64,000 nt of DNA from Phytomonas francai (GCA_001766655.1 MJCC01000004.1:331377-395376); one strand, 5' to 3'. Positions 1-11,200 are shown, counted from the first letter of the stretch. A program made the numbers and translations. Notes: generated by a model from the letters alone, not told the origin.

Positions 1-1
1 G

Positions 2-2740
2 CAGGAAATATGCCAGAAATGCTGGAATGCAATGGCACTCCGGAAGTGGCCGAAGGAACGCCTCAGGCTCAAGGTACTCTATCGCAATCTAATCGCCCAT
101 CTATCCCTTATAGGAAACAACTTTTTCGCGCCTTTGACGGTGCGAACAAGCTACTTCGCAAGTCATCCTAGAGAGGCTGAACAGTGCATCCTGATTTGTC
201 TGAAGACAGCGAAGAATTTATCTTCTCAGAGCATGAGCGAGGCTGCTAAGGAGCTTTTGGAGCATGCGACGGCGATCAGTAATTGTTGCGCCCGCAAATC
301 CGAATCCAGACTTGATTATCTCGCATTGGAGATCCTATTTTGCCAGATGCACGTTTTGAGGGATTTGAAGGAATTCGAGCTGTCAGCGGAAATTGCCGCT
401 CAGATTTGCTGCGAAACGCAGGACCATTACTACGCCTACCGTGAGGGTCTTCTGGAGTTTATCTTTTCCGTAGGGGAGGGCCTTGCCGCAGCTGAGTATC
501 TCCCAAGCAATGGGGAAGACATCTCCAATAAGGTGATGAATGCTGAGGACGAACGTCACGAAGCGTACATCCGTCGGCTTCTGCAGCTTTCCATCGATAT
601 TCAGCAGAGCGAGGAGCATACTCTTCGACGCGATCAGGCGCTTTACGGCGTGACACTCTTGCAGATAGCTTCCTCCCTCATGCGCAGCGGCCTTTACGCG
701 GAGGCCCTGCCTTACAGTGAAAAGGCGTACGAGGAGCTTCGGTCCTTCGAGCCTGTCTTAGTTCAGCTCAAGGCGCATGCCTTGCTGCATCACCACGAAG
801 CCAGCATCGCGCTCTTCCGTCGTATCGTTTCGACCACGGCGACGGATCTTACCTTGGAGGAAATCTTCATCCTGGCGTCCTTGGTTTTGAGGAACAATAC
901 CGAACTTGCGGAGGTTCTGACCAATGTACTCAAGGAGGCGGCGGATCCCAAGAAAGGCCTCCCCCATCGCGTTTCCTCCCCATCCGAACACAGCGTGGGC
1001 TATCCCAAGTTGGAGGAGTTTACCCTGGGATACTTTTGTCTGATCTTTCCTCTCAAGACGGTATGGGCGCTGCGGGAGATCTGCACAAGGCTCCAATTCG
1101 TGAGGGTTTTGTACCCCATCGTGTTGGAGCCGTACGCACGGTTTTACTTCTCTATGCTATGGAGTATGCGTGAGTGGGAGGCGGGGTGCGAACGCCTGCG
1201 CGCCCTAGAGCTCGCCCTGACCTTTGACAAAGGCGCCTCCATGGAGGAATTGGATAGGGTACTGCAGGATTTAGCGAGCCTGACCTTTGAAATCTTCCTC
1301 CAGACGAAAGAAAAGGAAGGGGTGGAGAGGTGTTATCGGGTTTTTCTCGAACACCGGTATGTGCTGCTGAGTATTCATAGCAGCACCTACCTCGCGCAGT
1401 TGGCGCTCATAGTGGAGCCTAACAAGGAAGATGCGCAGCGGTATCTACGCACGCTTCTCACCTACGATCGCCAAACTCGCGTTGAAGAGGGGGAGGTGGG
1501 GGGGAATAACGTCGCCGCAGCGTTGGCATCTCTTGTTAACTTTTTCCATTCCTTAGGTGACCTCACGATAGCCTCTAAAATCGCAGAGATGGCGATCAAG
1601 GAGGGCGGCGAGCTCACGGATGAGGACCGGATTGATTTTTTAAAAGTCTGCGCTCTATGCCTTCTTTGCAATGCAAAGGAGTCGTCCGATTCGTCAATCA
1701 CAGCGGCAGCCCTCCTAACGCAGCATATTATTCCAACCTTGAAAAAGCGCCCCGCAGTGGACCCTTCCGAGTACTTTTGGTGGTGTCGTTTCCTATGTTG
1801 CATCAGTGAATTCATTTCTGACGTAGAGGCTAACGTAGGGTTCGAGATTGACTGCGCCACAGTGGAGATCTTTCAGACGAATTGTGATTGCTCACTCGAG
1901 GAGAACAAGCAAATGCTCTATGGACTCGCGATTTCTATCCTGGAGCGAGAGTTCGATTTCTTCGTGTACGGAATGCCCGCGTTGTCGGTAGAAAATGTTG
2001 CCTCGTTAATCTTGCTAACGCAGGAAGGCACCGATTCAAGGGAAGACTCGAAGGATATGGTGACCATTTTTCTGAGCCGTATTGAAATTGACCTACGCAA
2101 GCTTCCAATCACGACCACCATGGAAGAAGTAAAAGCGGTGGTAAAATTGGAAAAGCTGATTACTGCTGGGGCATCACACTATGACTTGGAGGCTCTTGCC
2201 AGCGCAATAAACGTTGTTGGGCATCAGCTGGACAACGATGCGGTCCTTAGCTATTCTTCAACCGTGCAGCTCTCTGCTGCCTCCCTTTATGGCGAAAGTC
2301 TAGAGAAGTTGTCTTCGAATTTATCTCAAAAAGATTATGGTATGCCCCCTACGCCTGATACCCTGGTGTCGTGGATACTTATGTATTATAGAGCATATCA
2401 GATGGCGACAAGCGCCGCTCAGTACCAGGAGGTACTTGAAGCCGTGAAGGAAAAGGTGCTCTACAAACTATCCTCCTCTCAGATGGTTCAGGAACATATA
2501 GAGGAATGGGTGAATGGCTATAAACATTTTGAGGATGCGGTCGGCGAAAGGATAGAGACCATTCTTGAGTACTTCGCGGTTGATGCCTGGAACAGGGCGG
2601 TTCGTTTTAACGCCGTTCACAACCGCGAGCAGATGCACTGTTGGCGGGATTTGGCGGATACCTTTGCGCACGTGTTGGCGTCAGCAAATCCCTCAAGAAT
2701 TGCCATCTTGGATTTCGTGGACAAAATGCCCGAAATGTGA
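2..2740 (+). CDS. Large alpha-helical repeat protein, 5' end probably cut by window edge
   Basis: The frame is open from the first bases of the window. Ten codons precede the first ATG at 32, so the true start may lie outside. From that ATG there are 902 residues. The sequence is almost entirely amphipathic helix with many Leu/Ala-rich pairs, resembling TPR or similar superhelical repeats, for example the stretch around codons 190-300 with 'YAEALPYSEKAYEEL'. I see no catalytic motif, signal peptide or membrane segment. It could be a scaffold of the SPO22/ZIP4 or TPR type, but I cannot support a specific family. It is the first gene seen in the + array, 440 nt ahead of the Spinster-like transporter. 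The coding nature is clear from length and composition; the function is unknown. Confidence 0.8.
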   Translation, partial: QEICQKCWNAMALRKWPKERLRLKVLYRNLIAHLSLIGNNFFAPLTVRTSYFASHPREAEQCILICLKTAKNLSSQSMSEAAKELLEHATAISNCCARKSESRLDYLALEILFCQMHVLRDLKEFELSAEIAAQICCETQDHYYAYREGLLEFIFSVGEGLAAAEYLPSNGEDISNKVMNAEDERHEAYIRRLLQLSIDIQQSEEHTLRRDQALYGVTLLQIASSLMRSGLYAEALPYSEKAYEELRSFEPVLVQLKAHALLHHHEASIALFRRIVSTTATDLTLEEIFILASLVLRNNTELAEVLTNVLKEAADPKKGLPHRVSSPSEHSVGYPKLEEFTLGYFCLIFPLKTVWALREICTRLQFVRVLYPIVLEPYARFYFSMLWSMREWEAGCERLRALELALTFDKGASMEELDRVLQDLASLTFEIFLQTKEKEGVERCYRVFLEHRYVLLSIHSSTYLAQLALIVEPNKEDAQRYLRTLLTYDRQTRVEEGEVGGNNVAAALASLVNFFHSLGDLTIASKIAEMAIKEGGELTDEDRIDFLKVCALCLLCNAKESSDSSITAAALLTQHIIPTLKKRPAVDPSEYFWWCRFLCCISEFISDVEANVGFEIDCATVEIFQTNCDCSLEENKQMLYGLAISILEREFDFFVYGMPALSVENVASLILLTQEGTDSREDSKDMVTIFLSRIEIDLRKLPITTTMEEVKAVVKLEKLITAGASHYDLEALASAINVVGHQLDNDAVLSYSSTVQLSAASLYGESLEKLSSNLSQKDYGMPPTPDTLVSWILMYYRAYQMATSAAQYQEVLEAVKEKVLYKLSSSQMVQEHIEEWVNGYKHFEDAVGERIETILEYFAVDAWNRAVRFNAVHNREQMHCWRDLADTFAHVLASANPSRIAILDFVDKMPEM

Positions 2741-3052
2741 GATCCATAATATACAGAACTAACTAATCTACCCTTCCCTTTTTTTTTCTGCTTTCTATTC
2801 CTTTATTGTTTGTAATTTAATCACACACTGCTATTCGGCTTTCCAGCCCCACCTCCCTTTTTCACACATACACCCATACGTATTATTTTTGTTCATGTTT
2901 TTCAGACCCCCTATTCACGCTTTGAATTTCTTGTGAGCCATGTCGAGTTGAAGGCCGGTTACTGTTGGCTTACCGCGTGCTATCTCAATCTACGCATGTT
3001 GTTGTTGTTTTCCTCCCCCCACCCCCTCACTCCCTTCTCCCCTCACTATTTG

Positions 3053-3086
<34 letters not shown>

Positions 3087-3181
3087 CAGCCACCCGTGTG
3101 CTCTCAGGCGATACCTTCATTAACGAGGCCAAGAGAGGGAAAGCCATTGATAGCTGACACCGCACGTTCGATTGGGCGTGG
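2741..3181. other. Intergenic region with trans-splicing signals
   Basis: No gene is seen. It holds T-rich runs, then a strong pyrimidine stretch at about 2998-3053, a CA repeat at 3054-3083 and the first following AG at 3085-3086. This is a plausible spliced-leader acceptor for the gene starting at 3182, with the dinucleotide repeat lying between tract and AG. Confidence 0.6.
3054..3083. repeat. (CA)15 microsatellite
   Basis: Fifteen uninterrupted CA units sit between a polypyrimidine tract and the AG that probably serves as trans-splice acceptor. Its length could vary between alleles and would change the tract-to-AG distance. Confidence 0.9.
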
Positions 3182-4771
3182 ATGGCCCGCTGGCCGGTAA
3201 CAGGGTCGTTGGCCGACGCCGACGCGGGCCGGCACCTGCTGGGCTCGCGCAGCCCCCCTTCCCCCCTCACGCTTCTCCTCGTCCTGCTGGCCCTCAACTT
3301 CCTCCTCTACTTCGACCGCGGGGCGGTGGTGCGGGTGCTGATGGCGATCCGCGCAGATCCGGCCATGCACGCCCCCACCGACGCCGAGAGCGGGCTCCTC
3401 GTCTCGAGCTTCATCGTCGGGTACATGCTGAGCTGCCCGATCTTTGCCGCGCTGCAGGTGCGACTGGGGTTCAAGCCCGTGGTGCTCGCGAGCCTCGTCG
3501 GGTGGGCCGCGGCGGGGCTCGCGACGGCCCTCGCGCAGAGCTACGCCGAGCTGCTCGTGAGCCGGGTCCTCGCGGGCGTCGGCGAGGCCGCCTTCATCAG
3601 CTTCGCAATGACGACCACCGATAATATCGCTCCGGCGGGACGGCGGACGACGTGGATTGGGGCCTTTTACGCGATGGTCCCGCTCGGGATGGCGGCCGGG
3701 ATCGCCGTCGGGGGCGTCGTCAGCGGGTGGCCCGCAGCGCCGTTCGCGGAGGGCTTCGCCGCCTGGCGAGTGGTCTTCCTCGCCGAGGTGGGGGCCGCGT
3801 GCCCGGTGCTCGTGCTCTTCACAATGGTGCCGTCGAGGGTCTATCGCAAACCCACCGAGTCGAGGGAAAGGAGCGCGGAAAGAGAAGGCGAACAGCAGCA
3901 ACTACAACACCATGAAGAAGGGGAGGAGGAGCCTGTTCCGCTTCCCGCCGCCTTTGTGCGGCTGCTGCGGAATCTCGACTATGTCCTTCTGATTGCGGGG
4001 TTTTGCGTGTTTTCGTTTGTGGCGACGGCGCTGGCGGTGTGGGGGATCCCGACGCTCGTTCAGGGGCCCCTGCGGCTGGAGAAAGGACCGGCCGCGGCGC
4101 TCATCGCCGGGGCCACCGCCTTTTGCGGCGTCATCGGCGCCCTCCTCGGCGGCGGGATGGTCGACTTCCTCGGCGGCAGCCACGGCGACGCCGGGGTCGC
4201 GAACTGCCTGCTTTTTAATCTGACCATGCTCCTCATCGCGATCCCATGTGGGCTTTTCGCCTTCCTGCAGGCCCACCTCTGGTCATTCCTGATTTTTTTC
4301 GTTGTGGCGATGTTTTGCCTCTTCCTGATGGCAGCGCCTGTGAATGCTTGTATTCTGACCATCGTGCCGCCCCCCATACGACCCTACGCGATCGCAATCT
4401 CGGTCTTTTTTCTTCACATCTTTGGCGACTTCCCGTCCCCGACGATTGTGGGGATGCTTTCCGATAGGCTCGGCCGTCGGTGTATGCGACACACCAATGA
4501 GAAGGCATGCCATACTGATCCAAGCGAGCGCTGCTCGTGGCGTCCTGTCTCCACCACAGACCTCACCTGGCGGTGTTGGTATGAGGTTCAGCTTCGAAAT
4601 GCGCTTTTGATTACCTTTTCGCTGCTGACCTTGACGCTTTTATGTTGGTACGGGGTTTATCGTCGCGTTCGGGCGCGACTGAGGTCTGCTGGGGTGATCC
4701 TAGTAGCGAATACGGATCCGGACGGCGAGACAGGTGACGAGCGTGGAAGAGGGGAAAGGCAAGAGGGATGA
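3182..4771 (+). CDS. Spinster-like major facilitator superfamily transporter
   Basis: This 529-residue polytopic membrane protein starts at the only well-placed ATG. TM1 (about residues 29-47) carries the N-x3-YFDRG motif (N39, F44-D45-R46) that marks Spinster-type MFS carriers. It is followed by the conserved 'SGLLVSSFIVGYM' helix 2 and a 'SRVLAGVGEAAF' segment matching the family's helix 4 motif. A charged, Glu/Gln-rich central loop (about residues 220-255) separates the two six-helix halves. A Cys-rich loop lies before the last helix (about residues 437-470). Family members export lysophospholipids or sphingosine-1-phosphate from lysosomes or the plasma membrane; the substrate here is unknown. 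Codon use is strongly GC-biased compared with the flanks. The MFS fold is sure, and the Spinster subgroup is likely. Confidence 0.85.
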   Translation: MARWPVTGSLADADAGRHLLGSRSPPSPLTLLLVLLALNFLLYFDRGAVVRVLMAIRADPAMHAPTDAESGLLVSSFIVGYMLSCPIFAALQVRLGFKPVVLASLVGWAAAGLATALAQSYAELLVSRVLAGVGEAAFISFAMTTTDNIAPAGRRTTWIGAFYAMVPLGMAAGIAVGGVVSGWPAAPFAEGFAAWRVVFLAEVGAACPVLVLFTMVPSRVYRKPTESRERSAEREGEQQQLQHHEEGEEEPVPLPAAFVRLLRNLDYVLLIAGFCVFSFVATALAVWGIPTLVQGPLRLEKGPAAALIAGATAFCGVIGALLGGGMVDFLGGSHGDAGVANCLLFNLTMLLIAIPCGLFAFLQAHLWSFLIFFVVAMFCLFLMAAPVNACILTIVPPPIRPYAIAISVFFLHIFGDFPSPTIVGMLSDRLGRRCMRHTNEKACHTDPSERCSWRPVSTTDLTWRCWYEVQLRNALLITFSLLTLTLLCWYGVYRRVRARLRSAGVILVANTDPDGETGDERGRGERQEG

Positions 4772-5173
4772 CGCTCGCGCTCAATATAGACTCGAAAAAT
4801 AGGTTCAATTATATATATCGATGTATACGCAGTAATAACTTATCCCCGTGCTGAGTTACTTTTTTTCATTTGTTTTCGATCTTTTATACACTTTTCTGTT
4901 TTGCGAAACGTTCTCCCAATACAAATACCACGATATTTTTACATTTTTTTAATACCTTTTATTCTCAAACATTCCCCTTTTCGGGTGTTTCTCTGAAATC
5001 TAGTAGACTTTGTCATGCATCTTTGACTGTCAATCTTTCATTTCCCTCTCCCTTTTTCTCCCTTTTAGACAAAGTACCACACCTGTGTGCAGGAGTTTTC
5101 CCTCTCTTTCGTTTCCCCCCCCCTGAAGAGTACACACAGAATAAAACAGCAACGATAAATAATAATAGTAATA
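4772..5173. other. Intergenic region, no gene seen
   Basis: AT-rich, T-dominated DNA ends in pyrimidine tracts (about 5040-5125) followed by an AG near 5127, ahead of the ATG at 5174. I see no ORF or structured RNA worth calling. Confidence 0.5.
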
Positions 5174-6157
5174 ATGAGTGAAGACCCCAACATTGTGTAT
5201 GTCTTCGTCGAGGAAGAGAACGAGGGCAGCAGCGTTACGATCGAGGACGTGAGCGACTGGCTCGGCATCATTGATGAGATCGAGTCCATCAAACTTCAGT
5301 TCGACGCCACTTCGGGGAGGACGTGCTATCAGGTCCGATTTCGACGAAGCGTATCAGCTCAGCAGACTGTGCAGTATTTAAGCGGTGCGAAGCTGAAGAA
5401 CTGCACGGTAACCGTCAAATCCAGGACTTTCCAGAAGCGTGAGGACGCGCCCGCCGAGCAGGGCGGTACCAGCGGCGATGCCTGCGTGGCGTCTGGGCGG
5501 TCGAAAGAGGTGAATCGAGCGGCCCCTGTCAACGCGAGCAATAGTAGCGCGGCACTGCCGTTTAACGACAAGCTCCCGCCGGAGGTTCAGATGGATGCCG
5601 TCCTGGCCGATCTTCTCCCGGCGTTAGCGAAGGAAACAGATTCGTACCCAGGGGCTGGGGATCTGATGCAGGAGCTCCTTGCCGCGCAGACGAGGCTGGC
5701 TGGTGTGCTCGAAAGCCTCTCCGACGTGGACGAGCAGATCCAACATAGCAACGAGGCCCTTGAGGAAGCCCTATCCGCGCAGAAGAAGCAAGCCCCCAAG
5801 AAGGCGGTCGATACATTGAATGGGGAGGAAACTACCAAGAAACAAGCTAATTTCCCACCTAAACCAAATACCTTCAGTAATTCCACAGGTATAGCAGCAT
5901 CCCAATGCTCGCCACTGGATCTCGTTTCGTTTTTGACGGAAACGTTCGGTCCCATTTCGCTGTGTGAGTGTTTTATCAACCCCCAAACAGAGGTGTACTT
6001 TGTATCCTTCCAGTTTATGATGCCGAGTGATAGCGACGCATTTAAACAACGGATCGATTCAAGCACAGACCGGGTTTTGGGGCAGCAGAAGAAATCACGG
6101 GTGGAGGTTAGTTTGTGTGAAGGGATTATGTTGGCTCAGCAGTGGAATGTTTTGTAG
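5174..6157 (+). CDS. Protein with two RRM-like domains, unknown function
   Basis: The product has 327 residues. The N-terminus (about 7-85) has the beta-alpha-beta-beta-alpha-beta rhythm of an RRM: 'NIVYVFVEE' as strand 1, a helix, then 'TCYQVRFRRS' as strand 3 with hydrophobic alternation but without clear RNP1 aromatics. A second similar unit lies at about 245-320 ('LVSFLTETFGPISLCECFI' then 'EVYFVSFQFMM'). Between them is a polar linker with a coiled-coil-like helix (about 150-205). It is probably a divergent nucleic-acid or protein-binding adaptor. The fold assignment is inference from pattern. The start is the first ATG after the inferred acceptor near 5127. Confidence 0.6.
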   Translation: MSEDPNIVYVFVEEENEGSSVTIEDVSDWLGIIDEIESIKLQFDATSGRTCYQVRFRRSVSAQQTVQYLSGAKLKNCTVTVKSRTFQKREDAPAEQGGTSGDACVASGRSKEVNRAAPVNASNSSAALPFNDKLPPEVQMDAVLADLLPALAKETDSYPGAGDLMQELLAAQTRLAGVLESLSDVDEQIQHSNEALEEALSAQKKQAPKKAVDTLNGEETTKKQANFPPKPNTFSNSTGIAASQCSPLDLVSFLTETFGPISLCECFINPQTEVYFVSFQFMMPSDSDAFKQRIDSSTDRVLGQQKKSRVEVSLCEGIMLAQQWNVL

Positions 6158-6518
6158 TGCATAAATTTATTTTATGGAATAAATCCTGAGATCTGCATGT
6201 GAACGTATCTTTTACAGTTCCTTTTCACACGCACAGGTGCACACAAAACACACCCGCCTCCTCAAAAAAAAAGAAATCATTACACAAAATGAGAGAAGGA
6301 ACCCCATTGATACTGTAACAATGATATCCCACTTTTAAATACGCATGCAACCCTCTTTCCAACTTCCCCCCCCCCCCTCCCCCCCGACACGCACCAGTTT
6401 ATCGCATCCATACTATTATTCAATTACCATCACGAGCATTACCCCAACCCTGCCCGTCCAAGCAAGCAACCGCAGCAACCCCCGTTTTGGTTCCCGCCAC
6501 CCCCCAAGAAAGAAAAAA
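6158..6518. other. Intergenic region with poly-C tract
   Basis: No gene is seen. The AT-rich half ends in a C12-T-C7 run (6366-6385) that acts as the pyrimidine tract for the next gene. An in-frame ATG at 6345 lies upstream of the inferred splice site and is therefore not the start of that gene. Confidence 0.6.
6366..6397 (+). promoter_or_regulatory. Inferred spliced-leader acceptor of the MVD gene
   Basis: A C12-T-C7 tract is followed by the first AG at 6396-6397, 121 nt before the ATG at 6519. This is the typical polypyrimidine-AG layout and it decides the start codon choice for the downstream gene. Confidence 0.55.
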
Positions 6519-7717
6519 ATGCCGACATACCCGCGCGTCACCGTGGAGGCCCCGATCAACATCGCCTTCATCAAGTACTGGGGCAAGCGCCCGGGCGGGG
6601 AGGCGCTGATCCTGCCGGTGAACGACTCCTTCAGCCTGACCCTCTCCACCCGGCCCTTCCGCACCCGCACCACCGTCGAGCTCCCCGACGGCCTCGCCCA
6701 GGACGAGCTCTGGCTGAACGGCGAGCGCCGCGCGCTGGACGGGGCGGGGGAGGAGGGCCGCCGCGTCCGCGCCGTCCTCGCGCGCGTGCGGGCGGCCTGC
6801 CCCTCCCCGACCCGNNNNNNNNNNNNNNNNNNNNNNNNNNNNNNNNNNNNNNNNNNNNNNNNNNNNNNNNNNNNNNNNNNNNNNNNNNNNNNNNNNNNNN
6901 NNNNNNNNNNNNNNNNNNNNNNNNNNNNNNNNNNNNNNNNNNNNNNNNNNNNNNNNNNNNNNNNNNNNNNNNNNNNNNNNNNNNNNNNNNNNNNNNNNNN
7001 NNNNNNNNNNNNNNNNNNNNNNNNNNNNNNNNNNNNNNNNNNNNNNNNNGGGCCGGCCGCGCCGCCGACGGCGCCGACAGCCGCGCCGAGGCCCTCGCGC
7101 CCGCCGCGCACTGGCCCGAGCTCCAGATCCTCTGCGCCGTCCTGCGGAGCGGCCCGAAGGCGGTCTCCAGCGCCGAGGGCATGCAGCGCTCCCTCCGGAC
7201 GAGCCCGATGATGGCCGCGCGCGTCGCCGAGGTCGTGCCGGCGCGGGCCCGGCTCGCCGAGCAGGTCGTCGCCGCGCGCGACTTCGCGGGCCTCGCCGCG
7301 ATCACGATGGCCGAGTCCGACGACCTGCAGGAGATCTGCCGGACGACGACGCCGCCGATCCAGTACGCGACCGAGGACAGCTACGCGATGATACGCCTCG
7401 TCCGCGCCTACAACGAGTCGCGCCGGCGAACCGTCCTCGCGTACACCTTCGACGCCGGCGCGAACTGCTTCCTCTTCACCCTCGTCCAGGACCTCCCCGA
7501 GGCGGTCGCGATGCTCATGGCGCACTTCCCAACCGAGCCGGAAAAGTTCTACTTCGAGGACGAGGAGCTGAAGGCGGCGTGTCTCCAGGCAAAGGTGCCC
7601 GAGGACTGCAGAAATCTGATCGATTACCCCAAAAAGAGCTTCGAGATGCTCCTCCAATCGGGCGTGGGGTCGGGGCTGAGGTACCTCGACGATGAGGAAG
7701 CCCTCATCAACCAGTAA
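6519..7717 (+). CDS. MVD: Mevalonate diphosphate decarboxylase, interrupted by assembly gap
   Basis: This enzyme makes isopentenyl diphosphate from mevalonate 5-diphosphate with ATP. The N-terminal part (about 98 residues from the ATG at 6519) has the family hallmark '[14 protein letters not shown]' followed by '[11 protein letters not shown]'. After the gap the frame from 7052 reads '[12 protein letters not shown]', '[15 protein letters not shown]' and '[15 protein letters not shown]', matching the C-terminal half of eukaryotic MVD. The N run at 6815-7049 removes the glycine-rich ATP-binding loop region, about 80 residues judging from the family. The two halves sit in different frames (offset 2), so the run of 235 N is only an estimated gap length. 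An upstream in-frame ATG at 6345 precedes the likely splice site and was rejected. Confidence 0.9.
6815..7049. other. Assembly gap (235 N) inside MVD
   Basis: A run of 235 undetermined bases lies in very GC-rich coding sequence. Its length is not a multiple that keeps the flanking MVD halves in one frame, so the real size differs. Confidence 0.98.
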
Positions 7718-8252
7718 CCGCTTTCCTGCCCACGGAGCTAAACGAGGGAGGGGGGCTTAACTAAGTTGAAGATTACGCGATCGTTTCAGATGAATAATAT
7801 GTAAGAACAGGTAAAAAAGATAATTTGGTTCCATCTTTTTTTTTTCCCCGAGTGATTCAGTTTCATGGTCTCTATTTTTATCGTTATGATTAGTAGTAGT
7901 ATTGTGTACATGTGAACTGAGTATATATTTTTTTACTTTCCCCACTGTTAGTTTACTACTTGATAACCAGTTGATGATGTCAATTTTTAAGTGAATTACT
8001 ATTTTCTTCCAAGAAAGAAGAAGGGGGCAAAAAAGTAGATTTATGGACGCGCATAGATATGCTAAATAAATAAATAAATAAAACAGCGATTACTTCGACT
8101 TGCTTTCACAAAATGTCCACCATATTCACTGCACACCCACACAGCCTTCAACCCCTCCCTTTTTGGTTGATTCTATCCCGTGTTAGTATTCCACGCATAG
8201 GATTTTTTAGAACTTCTAAACGAAACGAACGGACATCCGCCCATCTATATAC
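7718..8252. other. Intergenic region, no gene seen
   Basis: AT-rich DNA holds T runs, a short (AAAT)n-like stretch near 8066-8082 and a pyrimidine tract at about 8145-8180 with an AG at 8185-8186. The AG is a plausible acceptor for the PPR gene. I see no ATG-opened frame of note. Confidence 0.5.
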
Positions 8253-11200
8253 ATGATGCGTCGGTGTGCCGTGGCACTTCAACGCCGTGTGGCTGGGTTG
8301 TTTGCAAGCTCGGCTGTTTGTTATCGTACCAACTCATTCCGACCCTTTACCGAAAAAGACGAGGACGACCTTGTGCGCGTGGTCAAAACAAAACCACACC
8401 ACGTCCTTAAGCACGTCCGCCAGCAAGTCTGGCGCTCGAGAAAACGCGAGATACATTTCCGGAACACGGTTACGCAGTTGATGATCATCTTGCAGGAGTT
8501 CCTGCGAAAGCAGATGATCGACCCCGCGCACGCCTCCCAGATCATAGAAGGTGTGCTGGAGGAGTGTGTGACCTACTCCCAACATGATATGGCGCACCTC
8601 CTCTTCCGCGCATTCTTGCGCTTTCGAAAGTACGGATGCATCATCTCCGTCGATGCCATTCGCCACCTCTTCGAGTCTTACAAAACCACCAACAGCGCCG
8701 AGTTGATGCTTCAACTCGCGCAGGAGATGAAGTCGGATATCGCGTTAAGGCCACTCTGCGCGGCTGCCTATCTGTTCGCCAACGACGAGGCAGCGGCCGA
8801 TGCGCTTCGCGAGGGGCTTTCGCTCTTGGAGCTCCCCAAAGAGGACAGCCTCGCGCTGGTAGCCGGCTACGACCATTTGGGGAAGACGGAGAAGCTGTTT
8901 GAAATTTTGGACAGCCTCAAGGAGAGCGTACGGGAGCCCGCAGAGAAGGCTCAAATCTACGCCGCACTCTTGCGCGTCTTTCACAGACGCAACGACGACG
9001 CGTCGTTCACGCGCGTGCTGCAGGCCGCCTCAGAAAGTAAAGCCCCGCTGGATAATGCGACCTTTACCGTTGTTTTGCGGCGTAAGCTGCGTGGCGTGGC
9101 CAGCGCCGAGGAGATTGAGTCCGTTGAGGCGGAGCTGAAGGAAAACGGCTATGTTGCGGACATCACAGGGAACTCCATCATCATCAGCGCGTACGCCCGC
9201 CTCATTCGCTACGGCGATCACGGCAACGATGAGCTGATGCTGTCGAAGGTCGACATGCTTCTCTCCTCGATCGAGTCGCGTCTAAAGGAGGGCGATCCTG
9301 ACATGGATATCAACGCAGCTCATATCAAGTCGATCATTCGCGGATACGGCGCGGCTGGGCGGCCGGAGGGCATCAAGAACGCCTGGTCGAAGCTCCAGTT
9401 CAAGGGCTTGACGGACGATGTGGGCATCTACAACGAAATGCTCAAATGGTACGCCTTGATGGGGAGTGTGAAGGACGTGCTCGCGCTCAAGGAGGAGATG
9501 GAGCGGGAGGGAGTGAGGACAGATTCCACCACCTACACGTGGATTCTGCGCGCACTTGGCAGGTTCTACCCTCGCCACGTTGAAGAGATAGCCAAAGAGC
9601 TGGAAACCCGACGGGTGCGACCGAATATTTACCTTTACAACACATTGATTGGTATCTGGGGAGACCTTCAGCAGCTCGACCGTGTGGACTCGCTTCTTGA
9701 CGAGATGAAAAAGCGTGAGGAGTCCGGCACCCTGCAATTCACGCCCATCACGTTCGCGGTGCTCATCCGCGTCTACGCCAAGGATGTGGTGAGGTCGGAA
9801 GAGCTCTACGCAGAAGCGAAGCGGAGGAATTTGGCGGATCACCCACATGTGCAGACGACGATGCTGCATGTTTACGCAACCAATGCCTTAGTATCCAAAG
9901 ACAACAGCAAGCTTGAGAAACTTCTTGCCGGAATTCCCTCGTGGAGCATTGATGTCTATAACGTCCTTCTGAACATGTACGGCCGGCAGAAAAATCGTGA
10001 AAAGTTTGACGAGGTGCTCGAGAAGCTGCAGAACGACACCGTCTCGATGAACGACGTCACGTTTGGCACCCTCATCACCGCCTTCGCGCGCTGGGGCGAC
10101 TCTGCGAAGGTGGACCAGACCGTCGCGCTCGTGCGCGCGCACCACGGCGAGGTCTCCGCGACCTTCTACTCCGTTCTGGCCTCCTCGCTGAGCCGGATGG
10201 GGCAGGCGGGCGGCGTGAACGAGGCCTGGGAGGACCTCATCGCGTCCCGGCTCTTCCCGGGGACCGCGGTGTACAACCAGTTCCTCACCCTCTACAGCCG
10301 GCAGGCGGACCTGGGCCGGATGCAGGGCGTGCTCGACGGCATGATGGCCCAGGTCCCGCCGAACCCCATCACCGCCACGACGGTGCTCGACCTGCTCGGG
10401 AAGTCCGGCCAGGTCGCCGAGATGGAGGCCCTCTTCGAGGACATGAAGACCCACACGGACACGCAGCCGACGGCCGTCACCTACCACCAGGTCATGAACA
10501 CCTACGCCAAGTCGGGGGAGGTGGAGAAGATGGAGAAGGTCCACGCGGAGTACCTCGAAAAAGGCTTCAAAGACAGCGCCGTGACGAACAACATCCTCCT
10601 GGACGGCTACGGCCGCGCAAGGGATCTGGTGCAAATGGAGGAGGTCTTTCAGAAGCGGCAGTCCGATGCGATCCCGCTCGACGAGTTCACCTACTGCGTC
10701 ATGATCAACGCCTACGGTAGGGCGAAGGCGGAGAAGGGTGTGATTCGTCTTTTTGGTGAGGTATCCGAATCCACCAATGCCTCCGCTCTCTCTAAGCGAG
10801 TGATTTGGTCCTGCGTGGATGCCTTCTGCCGGTGCGGAAATACGGAATATATGGAGAAGGCAATCCAGCTCCTGCAGAGCGCGAACGCGGACAACAAGCT
10901 GCTTCCATCGGACAACATCAGGCTCATTTCATACTATTGCCGTGCCGGCCTCATGGATAAAGTTGAAGAGCTAGAGAGGGAGCTTGCAGGGCGTGCTGAG
11001 ACGCTGAGCTACAGAGCGCTGAATACCATGGCGCGGGGCTACGCTCGAGCCGGACGCTTTGACAAGACCGTTGAAATTTTGCATCAACTTCGGGATCGAA
11101 ATCTGGTGCCGGATGCTTCAACAACACTGCACTTGTCCGGCGCATTTTTGAAGGCTGGGCTGCACGAACAAGCGAAGCAGATCATTGAGTGGCGGCGCCA

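Noticed and set aside
3104..3901. 265-codon - strand frame opposite the transporter
   Set aside because: High-GC shadow; charged repetitive translation, and the + frame has an obvious membrane protein.
6416..7657. Long - strand frame across the MVD gene
   Set aside because: It is antisense to a clear enzyme gene, continuous only because N codons are read through, and its translation is Arg/Gly/Ala low-complexity text from GC-rich DNA.
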